DNA from: Campylobacterales bacterium | GTDB lineage: Bacteria; Campylobacterota; Campylobacteria; Campylobacterales; JALSKU01 | DNA length: 6,594 bases | NCBI GenBank assembly: GCA_027023175.1 | Contig: JALVWW010000316.1 | Span: 1 to 6,594, forward strand | Reading direction: 5' to 3' | In this document: one piece after another, positions 1 to 6,303 of the stretch | Numbering within the stretch: the stretch's first letter is position 1 | How the letters are laid out: the number at the start of each line of letters is the position of its first letter | Translations under genes and position numbers: made by a program | The notes under the pieces: generated by a model | Databases searched by the model: none | Seen by the model: only the letters and a program-made list of their open reading frames with translations | What the model was told of the DNA's origin: nothing

Positions 1-1
1 T

Positions 2-106
2 ATTTTTGGGATTTATTATCTTTCAGATATAGGGGATATTTACTCTAAAGAGAGTGGGTTTAGGTTAAAAGAGGAGAGAGAGGAAGATGATGTGTTTGAG
101 TTTTGA
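2..106 (+). CDS. C-terminal tail of an unidentified upstream protein (partial)
   Basis: An open frame enters from the left edge and runs 34 codons to a TGA at 104-106. The other two forward frames hit stops at once (TAA at 46-48 and TAG early in frame 3). The tail starts IFGIYYLSDIGDIYSKESGF and ends in a charged stretch (KEEREEDDVFEF), which looks like a genuine soluble protein C-terminus. I do not recognise the family. It lacks the glycine-rich loop expected at the end of a Cas6 RAMP protein, so I do not call it cas6. It lies on the same strand as the cas genes, about 115 nt upstream, and no terminator hairpin is visible between them, so read-through into the cas operon is possible. Only the tail is seen, so confidence is limited. 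Confidence 0.4.
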   Translation: MFGIYYLSDIGDIYSKESGFRLKEEREEDDVFEF

Positions 107-160
107 GTGTTGTGTTGTTGTTTTAACGAAATATGAGTGATAATTTTAAAAAAAGACCCA

Positions 161-190
161 ATTATAAAAAACGAGTAACATTGTTATAAT
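161..190. repeat. 7-bp inverted repeat spanning the promoter core
   Basis: The left arm ATTATAA (161-167) and right arm TTATAAT (184-190) are perfect reverse complements separated by 16 nt, so their centres are 23 bp apart, close to two helical turns. The right arm contains the -10 box of the proposed cas promoter and the left arm sits where a -35 box would be. This could be a dimeric operator. It also places a TATAAT on the minus strand (166-161), which would be a divergent -10. Matches of this size occur by chance in DNA this AT-rich. Confidence 0.35.
162..190 (+). promoter_or_regulatory. Extended -10 promoter for the cas operon
   Basis: A perfect TATAAT at 185-190 is preceded by TG at 182-183 with one intervening base, giving the extended -10 form TGnTATAAT. 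At 17-bp spacing the -35 region is TTATAA (162-167), a poor match to TTGACA. A strong extended -10 with no conserved -35 is typical of sigma-70 promoters in Campylobacterota. Transcription would start near 196-198, leaving a leader of about 25 nt before cas8b. This is the only convincing promoter in the window, consistent with one transcript for all five genes. Confidence 0.6.
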
Positions 191-202
191 AAAAGGAGTA
201 GA

Positions 203-226
203 ATGTCAAGAGGAGAAAATAGATGA
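203..226 (+). CDS. Possible 7-codon leader micro-ORF (MSRGENR) coupled to cas8b
   Basis: ATG at 203-205 opens a frame of seven codons ending in TGA at 224-226. The stop overlaps the cas8b start as ATGA (223-226). An AAAAGGAG (191-198) lies upstream with only 4 nt between it and the ATG, which is short. If transcription starts at 196-198 as the promoter suggests, this ribosome site would be mostly absent from the mRNA and the ORF would be nearly leaderless. The cas8b Shine-Dalgarno is embedded in its codons. It may be a translational-coupling leader or a coincidence. Confidence 0.25.
   Translation: MSRGENR
211..215 (+). promoter_or_regulatory. Ribosome binding site of cas8b
   Basis: AGGAG lies 7 nt before the ATG at 223 and fixes that codon as the cas8b start. 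It is a full-strength Shine-Dalgarno sequence. Confidence 0.75.
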
Positions 227-2223
227 TAGATGTAGCTTATGAAAATGTAATTCAATTTGATATGGTAGATGATACTCTTGAAGGTCGTGATTTATTGGAG
301 AGTAAGGTATATGAAGTTGATAAGGAGTATGAAAATACTATTAAGATGTATTTTGATTTAGACAATGAAAAAGAAAAAAATATCTATTTTGAAACAGAAA
401 AATATGTTAGTGAAGATTATAAATCAAATAAAACCTATTTATTACTAAAACAACCAAGTGCAAATTCAGCTTATAAGTATTTATCTTTCCATAATATTTT
501 ATATCTTTTTGGAATTGATTTTAAACTTATTAAAAAAAATAATATGAAACGATTGAAAGTCATACAGAGAAAAAAGAATCCATTGTATGCGATAGATGAG
601 GATTTATTAGAGCAATCGAAATTAAAAAATATTTTATTCCAAATTTTAATGAAATTTTATAGATATAGGCTTCTAAATAAGCAAGTTTATATGACTTTAT
701 GTAGTAAATTTTATAATATAAATACTAATAAAATATTTGATATGAAAACATTTTTACAAATATATCAAAAAGATAATTTGTTTACTTTGGGATATGTTTT
801 AAATGGAAAGAAGTATTTATTTTGTGAAAATGAAGATTATATCAAATATCTTATAAGTGAACAAAAAAAATCTTCTGATGATTCAAAATTAGAAGTTATA
901 GGAGTATGTGATTTCTGTAAGCAGACTAAAAAACTTATTGATGTTCTTGGAAAAGGACAGTTTTTTTTAAAACATCTTAAAAATTTCACTTCCACAATGG
1001 AATCTGTACTTTATGGGAATAATTCAAAAACTTTAGAAAAAAATATTCGATGTTGTGTAGATTGTTTTGAAAATATAGAGAGGGCAGATGATACTCTTCA
1101 GCATTTTCAAATTGGAAAACTTAAAGAAATTAAAATTAAGAATAAAAAAAGTAAAAAAAAGAGCAAAGAAAAATCATTTAATGTATATGGGTTTATAGAT
1201 ATTCCTTTTAGTCAAGATATAGAGTATGATGATATTAAATCAGCAATGCAATATCTTTTTGGTGATAAAAATGCTTTAACTACCATACAAAAGGTAATCA
1301 AAAATGAAGAAATTTTTGATGAAGATTGGAAAGTGATTTTAAATATTTTTATTACAGAAAAAGAAAAATTAATGCATCAATCCATTTTAAATCTACGAAA
1401 TATCAACCCACATCTTTTCAAAAAATATAATCAGATTTTCAATTTTATCAATGAACTGAATGATGAGCTTACTTATAGAACTTGGAAAGGGAATTTTTCA
1501 GATATTTTCTCAACCATATCCAAAGCAGACAAAAGAGTCTCTTTTGAGATATTTGAAGCATTTTTAAATGAAAAGGAGTTAGAGATAGAGAAACTTATTA
1601 AGAAGTTTTTACCATTGGTTAAGAGAAAATTTATAGCAAGTATAGATGAAAAAGTATATCAGGCACATTATAAATATTTACTTTTAGATATAGCAAATAT
1701 TTTAATTATAGACAATTTAAGAAAAAAGGAGAAAAATTTGACATTTGATATTGATAATATAATAGAGTCTTATGAAAATGATAATAAGAAAAAGCTCTAT
1801 CGAAAAAAAGAGACAAAAGAGATAGCAGAAACTCTAGGTTTTGAGTGGTCTAATTTAGAGATTGGACTTTTTGATTTGGGCATGATTCTTCAAGAGACTG
1901 TTAGTGATGTAAAATCAAATAAAAGCACAGATATAGAAAAAGTTTTTATGCGTAAAATGAATTTTACAGGTATGAGAATTGATGAGGTTATGGGCTATAT
2001 TGGTTATATAGAAGATAAGTTTAAAGACTATGGAAAGTTTATCTATAGACTTGATAACAAAAGAGAAAGGTTATCAGACCTTGGTATAGCTCTTAATCAA
2101 AAAGAGATAGATATTAGCCCTGAAAAGAGTGCCTATCTTATAGCCTTTGGGTATGAACTATCAACAACCATTTCCAATAAAATTGGAGCAAAAATCAATA
2201 AAGAAAAAGAGGAGAATAAATAA
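223..2223 (+). CDS. cas8b: Type I-B CRISPR Cascade large subunit Cas8b/Csh1
   Basis: Cas8b is the large subunit of the type I-B interference complex. In this family it recognises the PAM, holds the crRNA 5' end together with Cas5, and helps recruit Cas3 in the cytoplasm. The 666-residue product fits the Csh1/TM1802 family in length and position (directly before cas7 and cas5). It carries a likely zinc-binding site made of two CxxC pairs, C229/C232 and C278/C281, seen in many Cas8b proteins. A lysine-rich patch at residues 304-317 follows and could contact nucleic acid. The C-terminal helical part (about residue 500 onward) corresponds to the small-subunit-like region and ends with an SPEKSAYLIAFGYEL segment typical of the family. 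The start is set by AGGAG 7 nt upstream, and cas7 follows after 1 nt. Cas8b sequences diverge greatly, so the family call rests on the zinc site, length and strong context. Glutamate codons shift from mostly GAA in the N-terminal part to more GAG in the C-terminal part. Confidence 0.88.
   Translation: MIDVAYENVIQFDMVDDTLEGRDLLESKVYEVDKEYENTIKMYFDLDNEKEKNIYFETEKYVSEDYKSNKTYLLLKQPSANSAYKYLSFHNILYLFGIDFKLIKKNNMKRLKVIQRKKNPLYAIDEDLLEQSKLKNILFQILMKFYRYRLLNKQVYMTLCSKFYNINTNKIFDMKTFLQIYQKDNLFTLGYVLNGKKYLFCENEDYIKYLISEQKKSSDDSKLEVIGVCDFCKQTKKLIDVLGKGQFFLKHLKNFTSTMESVLYGNNSKTLEKNIRCCVDCFENIERADDTLQHFQIGKLKEIKIKNKKSKKKSKEKSFNVYGFIDIPFSQDIEYDDIKSAMQYLFGDKNALTTIQKVIKNEEIFDEDWKVILNIFITEKEKLMHQSILNLRNINPHLFKKYNQIFNFINELNDELTYRTWKGNFSDIFSTISKADKRVSFEIFEAFLNEKELEIEKLIKKFLPLVKRKFIASIDEKVYQAHYKYLLLDIANILIIDNLRKKEKNLTFDIDNIIESYENDNKKKLYRKKETKEIAETLGFEWSNLEIGLFDLGMILQETVSDVKSNKSTDIEKVFMRKMNFTGMRIDEVMGYIGYIEDKFKDYGKFIYRLDNKRERLSDLGIALNQKEIDISPEKSAYLIAFGYELSTTISNKIGAKINKEKEENK
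1153..1161 (+). other. A-run with a dnaX-like slippery heptamer inside cas8b
   Basis: Eight A residues followed by G (1153-1161) encode three lysines. The last seven bases read A_AAA_AAG in the cas8b phase, the same heptamer and phase used for -1 frameshifting in E. coli dnaX. A -1 shift would add six codons and stop at TAA 1179-1181, giving a protein of about 319 residues that keeps the zinc site. No upstream Shine-Dalgarno stimulator or downstream hairpin is visible, and A-runs are common here, so a role is doubtful. Confidence 0.2.
1727..1731 (+). promoter_or_regulatory. Internal ribosome binding site within cas8b
   Basis: AGGAG preceded by a run of A lies 6 nt before an in-frame TTG at 1738. 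The spacing is ideal. It would serve the internal start of the small subunit Cas11b. The bases also encode Lys-Lys-Glu, so a chance origin in an AT-rich, lysine-rich gene is possible. Confidence 0.5.
1738..2223 (+). CDS. cas11b: Probable internal-start small subunit Cas11b (C-terminus of Cas8b)
   Basis: In several type I-B and I-D systems the small Cascade subunit Cas11 is made by internal translation initiation within the large-subunit gene. Here an in-frame TTG (codon 506 of cas8b) sits 6 nt after AGGAG (1727-1731) and would give a 161-residue protein sharing the cas8b stop. The segment is rich in predicted helix, which fits the helical-bundle small subunit that lines the Cascade belly and stabilises the displaced strand. 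No separate cas11 gene is present, as expected for I-B. In-frame ATG codons further down (M554, M576, M579, M584) lack comparable ribosome sites. The TTG start and the family precedent are the evidence; expression is inferred. Confidence 0.5.
   Translation: MTFDIDNIIESYENDNKKKLYRKKETKEIAETLGFEWSNLEIGLFDLGMILQETVSDVKSNKSTDIEKVFMRKMNFTGMRIDEVMGYIGYIEDKFKDYGKFIYRLDNKRERLSDLGIALNQKEIDISPEKSAYLIAFGYELSTTISNKIGAKINKEKEENK
2210..2214 (+). promoter_or_regulatory. Ribosome binding site of cas7
   Basis: AGGAG inside the last codons of cas8b lies 10 nt before the ATG at 2225. It supports that ATG over the TTG 78 nt upstream, which would add 26 residues overlapping cas8b with no family counterpart. Confidence 0.7.
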
Positions 2224-2224
2224 A

Positions 2225-3163
2225 ATGGATAACAATAATAGTATAAAAAACAGTGAGATACTTTTTGTATATGAGGCAATCAATACCAATCCAAATGGTG
2301 ACCCAGATAACGAGAATAAGCCAAGAACAGACTCAAGAGGTTTTGTTGAAGTTACAGATTTGAGACTTAAACGATTTATTCGTGACTATATGGAAGAGTA
2401 TGATAATAAACCGATTATTATTAAACCCAATGTTGAAGTATCAGAAACAAAGAGTGGTAAAACAACAATAAAAAAAGCCAAGAAAATGTCTGATTTGATT
2501 AAATATGGTATTAAGATTTATAACGAAAAAAATAAAGATAACAAGATAGATAGTAGTGATAAATTTCTCCAATCATTTAAAGATATTGCTTACTTTGGAG
2601 TAGTTACAGGAGATGCAGAGAAGTATCTAAAATCCAACTATTATGGTGCTGTTCAGTTTCAATATGGACGAAGTTTTAATAAAGCAGAGATAGAGACACA
2701 TACCGTCTCACCAGTAGCAGAGACTTTAGGTGTTGACCAACGGTTAAAATATGGGCTTATTGGCTTCTATGGAGTAGTAAATGCTAAAACAGCTACTAAA
2801 AATCATTTAATCGATGAAGATATTAAAAATTTAGATAGATACATTATTAAAAGTGTCCCTCAAATGTCTGTACTTAGTCGTAGCAAGATAGGACACAATT
2901 CACTGTTTTATGTAAGAATAGAGTATAAAAATGGATTTAATCCAAAAGATTTAAGACGATTTGTCTCTATGGATACGACTAAAAAAGTTTATGGAACAGA
3001 TGATTTTATATTTCAAGTTAGTGAGCTTAAAAAGTATATAGAAACAAATAAAGAGATAATTAATAAAGTATATCTTTATCATAATGGAGATTTAAAAACC
3101 GATATAGAAATTGATAATGAAAATTTAGTTGAAAAGATAGATATATCTATAAAAGTAGATTAA
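2225..3163 (+). CDS. cas7b: Type I-B CRISPR Cascade backbone subunit Cas7/Csh2
   Basis: Cas7 polymerises along the crRNA spacer to form the backbone of the type I-B Cascade, with several copies per complex. The 312-residue product shows the Csh2 family hallmarks. These include an N-terminal RAMP strand followed by NPNGDPDNENKPR (residues 22-34), then VTDLRLKRFIRDY (43-55), then GAVQFQYGRSFN (141-152), and later SRSKIGHNSLFYVRIEY (218-234). The ATG at 2225 is preferred because it has AGGAG 10 nt upstream and begins just before the conserved first strand (EILFVYEAINTNPNG). It starts 1 nt after the cas8b stop and ends 1 nt before cas5. Identification is firm; the subtype I-B assignment follows from Csh2 type plus the cas8b and cas5 neighbours. 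Confidence 0.95.
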   Translation: MDNNNSIKNSEILFVYEAINTNPNGDPDNENKPRTDSRGFVEVTDLRLKRFIRDYMEEYDNKPIIIKPNVEVSETKSGKTTIKKAKKMSDLIKYGIKIYNEKNKDNKIDSSDKFLQSFKDIAYFGVVTGDAEKYLKSNYYGAVQFQYGRSFNKAEIETHTVSPVAETLGVDQRLKYGLIGFYGVVNAKTATKNHLIDEDIKNLDRYIIKSVPQMSVLSRSKIGHNSLFYVRIEYKNGFNPKDLRRFVSMDTTKKVYGTDDFIFQVSELKKYIETNKEIINKVYLYHNGDLKTDIEIDNENLVEKIDISIKVD

Positions 3164-3164
3164 A

Positions 3165-3899
3165 ATGATTTATATAGATATTTCAGCAGAGTTAGCACAA
3201 TTTAGAAACTTTTTTTATAACTCTTCTGTAGTGAGCTATCCATTTTTTCCAAGAACTTCTGTTTTGGGATTATTGGCTTCTATTTTAGGAAAAGAGCATG
3301 ATAGCTATTATGATGAGTTTCAAAACTCTTTTGTTGGGGTCTGTCTAAAAACACCCATTACAAAAGAGGTTAAAACTGTAAACTTTTTAAAAACAGATGG
3401 GTTTGCTAAAAACTTTCACTCTCAAATGAAGATGGAGTATATACGAAGTAGTAGTGATGATAGACTTACTTATCGTATTTTTTATGAGGGGGAGAATGAA
3501 GATGAGATATTAAAGGCAATAGATAATGGCAATGGTTATTTGCGATATATGGGTACAACAGAGTGTTTAGCAGATATTGATAGATATGAAAAGATTGAGT
3601 ATCAAGAGTTAAAAGGTGGAGATAGTTACTATATTGACTCTGTAATACCCATTGATATTATTGATGATTTATCTTTTGATGATGAGAAAGGATTTTTTCA
3701 TTATGAAAAAAACCGTATTGTCTATAATTTTAAAAATGGTAGAGAGTCATTAGGTGTGGTTGATATATTGACAGAGACAAAAAGATTGCAGATTTTAGTA
3801 ACACTAAAAGAGAGTTTATCTTTTAATGTTTCAGATGTTTTAACAGTTGATGGTCGTTTGATAGAAACAGCTAAAGGAGAGATTGTCTATGTCTTCTAA
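3165..3899 (+). CDS. cas5b: Type I-B CRISPR Cascade subunit Cas5
   Basis: Cas5 caps the crRNA 5' handle and bridges Cas8b to the Cas7 backbone; one copy is expected per complex. The 244-residue protein begins with a RAMP strand (MIYIDISAELAQFRNFF) and has the diagnostic Cas5 motif YPFFPRTSVLGLLASILG (residues 25-42), the family's FPPRTT.xGLL signature. A second conserved loop, RYMGTTECLADI (127-138), matches the Cas5 YLG.xExLA region. The gene starts 1 nt after the cas7 stop (TAAaATG) and has no recognisable Shine-Dalgarno in the preceding 25 nt, so translation probably depends on ribosomes finishing cas7. Its 3' end overlaps cas3 by 11 nt. It is probably non-catalytic, since crRNA processing in I-B is done by Cas6, which is not in the window. 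Confidence 0.93.
   Translation: MIYIDISAELAQFRNFFYNSSVVSYPFFPRTSVLGLLASILGKEHDSYYDEFQNSFVGVCLKTPITKEVKTVNFLKTDGFAKNFHSQMKMEYIRSSSDDRLTYRIFYEGENEDEILKAIDNGNGYLRYMGTTECLADIDRYEKIEYQELKGGDSYYIDSVIPIDIIDDLSFDDEKGFFHYEKNRIVYNFKNGRESLGVVDILTETKRLQILVTLKESLSFNVSDVLTVDGRLIETAKGEIVYVF
3875..3879 (+). promoter_or_regulatory. Ribosome binding site of cas3
   Basis: AGGAG lies within cas5, 9 nt before ATG 3889 and only 3 nt before the alternative TTG 3883. The spacing selects the ATG. Confidence 0.7.
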
Positions 3900-6303
3900 A
3901 GTCTATTCTCACTCTAATGGAAATTTGCTTTCAGAACATCTTTTTTATGTAGCAAAAGTGATGAAAGAGAGAGCTTTATTTGATAAAGAGTTGGCTTTTA
4001 TTTTGGGAATATGTCATGACTTTGGAAAACTTACCTCTTTTTTTCAAGATGAAAAGATTTTAAAAAAAGGTAAAAAGTATGGAGCAAAATCAAACCATAC
4101 ACTTATCTCTATACACTTTACAATTGCTTTTTTAAAGCATTTTGGAGTTACCGATGAAAAACTCTTTTTGATAGCTGTTTTTGTAATTAATCATCATAGT
4201 GATTTACGAGATATGGAAGAGCTAATATCCTCTTTTTTTAATGGTAGAACAGAAGAAGAGTTAAAGCCACAAATAGATGATTTGCAAACAAGAGTAGAGA
4301 TAGTTAAAAGCGTTTACCAAGATGAGTTAATAGCATTAATGCAGAGTTATCAAATAGATAAAAAAATAATAGAGTCACTATTGAGTTTTGATTTTGAACT
4401 TTTTTTAACCAAAGAGTCATTAAAAAGTAGTGTCAAAGATTTAAGAAGACTAAGAAACAAGTTTGCCAAAGAGAAGAATCTTTTTGAACTATTTTTTAGA
4501 ACCTCTTATCTCTACTCATTACTAATATTTGCAGATAGAAATATGGCTTCTAAACTTCCTTTTGCTTATGAAGATTATCAAAGAAAATCTACTCTTGCAC
4601 CTATTCCTTTTAATATGATTGAGAAAAAAGTACAAAGTTTTAAAAGTAAAAAAGATGATATACGACAACAGCTATTTGATACTTTAGATAAACAAGTAAG
4701 TTATAATAGCGTTAGTAGTAAAAATATCTTTATGGTAACAGCACCAACAGGAGCAGGGAAAACATTAGCAACACTCAATTTTGCTTTTAAGTTAAAAGAG
4801 AAGTATCAAAAAGAGAAGATTATATATGCTCTGCCATTGACCAATATTATTGAGCAAAACTATAATGAGATAAAAAAGATATTGACTCACTATATGCCTA
4901 ATGATTTTGAGAAAAATGAGTTTGATTATCTTATAAAACATCACTATTTGGCTGATTATAAACTAAATGAGGCTACTGATGTAAAAGATGTACTCAAAAT
5001 GGTAGAGTCATGGAGTAGTGAAATTGTGGTTACAACTTTTATCCAACTTTTTTATGCTTTTAGTAGCAATCAAGCCTCATATCTCTATCGGTTTTCTGCT
5101 TTACAAAATAGTGTTTTAGTTTTAGATGAACCACAAGTTTTAAATGCAGAACATTGGCTTTTAATACGAAAGATGTTATTTTGGTTGGTTGAGAATTTAG
5201 AGGTGAAAATCATACTTATGACAGCAACAAAGCCTCTTATTTTTAAACAAGATGAGTATATAGAATTGGCTGAAACAATAAATTTTAAAGAGTTTATTAA
5301 AAATAGAGGAAGTCGGCATAAACTTATTCCATCTTTTGATAATACTCAAACTATTGAAAAGTTTGTTGATTTTGTATCAAAAAAAATAGAGGGGAAACAG
5401 TCTGTTTTGGTTGTTTTAAATACAAAAAAATCTTCTACGGAATTTTTTGAGTTAATTCAAGAAAAAAGAGAAGAGTACATAGTCTATTATCTCTCTACTA
5501 CACTAGCACCCTATCATAGAAAAGAGGTTATTGCTGAAATTCAAAAGAGTATTAAAACTAAAAAGGTAATAGTTGTCTCTACACAAGTAATAGAAGCAGG
5601 TGTGGATTTGGACTTTGAGATTGGATTTCGTGATTTAGCTCCACTAGATTCGATTGTACAAACAGCAGGTAGAGTAAATAGACATTTCTTAAGAAAAGAG
5701 TCTGTTGAGTCACTCCATATTGTGAGTCTAAAAAAAGAGAGTAGTAAACTTTTGTTTGGAGAGTATGTTTATGAGAAAGAGTATTTAGAATTTACTAAGG
5801 CTTTATTAGATAATGAAAAAGAAGAAGCAGATTTTGAAGAGTTAACAAAATTATATTTTAAAAAGGTGAAAAAATACAATGAACTCAAAGCTCAATCTTT
5901 TGAAAAAATTATAAATCGTCTTGATTTTCAAACGCTCTCTACTAAGTTTCAGATTATTGAAAAAAATGATTATACTGTACCTGTTTTTTTGGAGGTAAAT
6001 TCTTCTGCAAAAAAATACTATCAAGAGTATATGACAGATAAATTAAAACTTCAAGAGATAGAAGATTATGAAGAGAGATATAATTTCTCTAAAGAGGTTG
6101 CATATAAAAAGAGAAAACTTTATGATTTTATTGTCAATGTCAATAAAAATAATATTTCTACTGATGATAGTGAATGGCTAACCATTGTTGAAGATGAGAA
6201 TTTATCATTTTGTTATAAATTTGATAATTTAACTAAGATTGGTAAAGGTATTGATGAAGATGATTTTGCTCGAATTTTTGTTAAAAGGAGAATAAAAAAA
6301 TGA
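3889..6303 (+). CDS. cas3: CRISPR-associated nuclease-helicase Cas3 (HD + SF2 helicase)
   Basis: Cas3 is recruited to target-bound Cascade, nicks the displaced strand, then unwinds and degrades it using ATP and metal ions. The 804-residue protein has both classical domains. The N-terminal HD nuclease (about 1-230) shows H8, H17, H43-D44 (ICHDFGK), H70 (NHTLIS), H102-H103 (NHH) and D216 (FADR). The SF2 helicase follows with Walker A TAPTGAGKT (284-292), motif II DEPQ (413-416), motif III TAT (445-447), motif V VIEAGVDLDF (567-576) and motif VI QTAGRVNR (591-598), then a C-terminal Cas3 domain. All key catalytic residues seen are intact, so the enzyme looks active. ATG 3889 is preferred over TTG 3883 because of the ribosome-site spacing. 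It overlaps cas5 by 11 nt and the next gene by 4 nt. There is no fused Cas2 domain. Confidence 0.97.
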   Translation: MSSKVYSHSNGNLLSEHLFYVAKVMKERALFDKELAFILGICHDFGKLTSFFQDEKILKKGKKYGAKSNHTLISIHFTIAFLKHFGVTDEKLFLIAVFVINHHSDLRDMEELISSFFNGRTEEELKPQIDDLQTRVEIVKSVYQDELIALMQSYQIDKKIIESLLSFDFELFLTKESLKSSVKDLRRLRNKFAKEKNLFELFFRTSYLYSLLIFADRNMASKLPFAYEDYQRKSTLAPIPFNMIEKKVQSFKSKKDDIRQQLFDTLDKQVSYNSVSSKNIFMVTAPTGAGKTLATLNFAFKLKEKYQKEKIIYALPLTNIIEQNYNEIKKILTHYMPNDFEKNEFDYLIKHHYLADYKLNEATDVKDVLKMVESWSSEIVVTTFIQLFYAFSSNQASYLYRFSALQNSVLVLDEPQVLNAEHWLLIRKMLFWLVENLEVKIILMTATKPLIFKQDEYIELAETINFKEFIKNRGSRHKLIPSFDNTQTIEKFVDFVSKKIEGKQSVLVVLNTKKSSTEFFELIQEKREEYIVYYLSTTLAPYHRKEVIAEIQKSIKTKKVIVVSTQVIEAGVDLDFEIGFRDLAPLDSIVQTAGRVNRHFLRKESVESLHIVSLKKESSKLLFGEYVYEKEYLEFTKALLDNEKEEADFEELTKLYFKKVKKYNELKAQSFEKIINRLDFQTLSTKFQIIEKNDYTVPVFLEVNSSAKKYYQEYMTDKLKLQEIEDYEERYNFSKEVAYKKRKLYDFIVNVNKNNISTDDSEWLTIVEDENLSFCYKFDNLTKIGKGIDEDDFARIFVKRRIKK
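6286..6290 (+). promoter_or_regulatory. Ribosome binding site of the hipA-like gene
   Basis: AGGAG inside the last codons of cas3 lies 9 nt before ATG 6300 and supports that start. Confidence 0.7.
6294..6303 (+). other. A7 slippery tract at the cas3 stop codon / hipA start
   Basis: Seven A residues (6294-6300) read A_AAA_AAA in the cas3 phase, directly before the TGA stop. A -1 slip would move ribosomes into the hipA-like frame, which is exactly the -1 frame, and give a Cas3-HipA-N fusion. The AGGAG is 3 nt from the tract, closer than in known -1 sites, so ordinary reinitiation is the simpler reading. Confidence 0.25.

Noticed and set aside
107..190. Rho-independent terminator or CRISPR-like repeat before cas8b
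   Set aside because: No GC-rich hairpin with a U-tract is present, and no spaced repeated units of CRISPR-repeat length are seen. The only symmetry is the short AT-rich inverted repeat at the promoter.
322..331. AAGGAG near an ATG early in cas8b as another internal start
   Set aside because: The ATG at 329 is out of frame, only 1 nt from the motif, and its frame ends after ten codons.
1571..1590. AAAAGGAG at 1571-1578 as the Cas11b ribosome site
   Set aside because: No in-frame ATG, GTG or TTG follows at usable distance; only an ATA codon does.
2147..2224. Longer cas7 form starting at TTG 2147
   Set aside because: The extra 26 residues overlap cas8b, match nothing in the Csh2 family, and the ATG at 2225 has a proper AGGAG.
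3883..3888. Longer cas3 form starting at TTG 3883
   Set aside because: It would be only 3 nt from AGGAG; the ATG at 3889 has 9-nt spacing and fits the family N-terminus.
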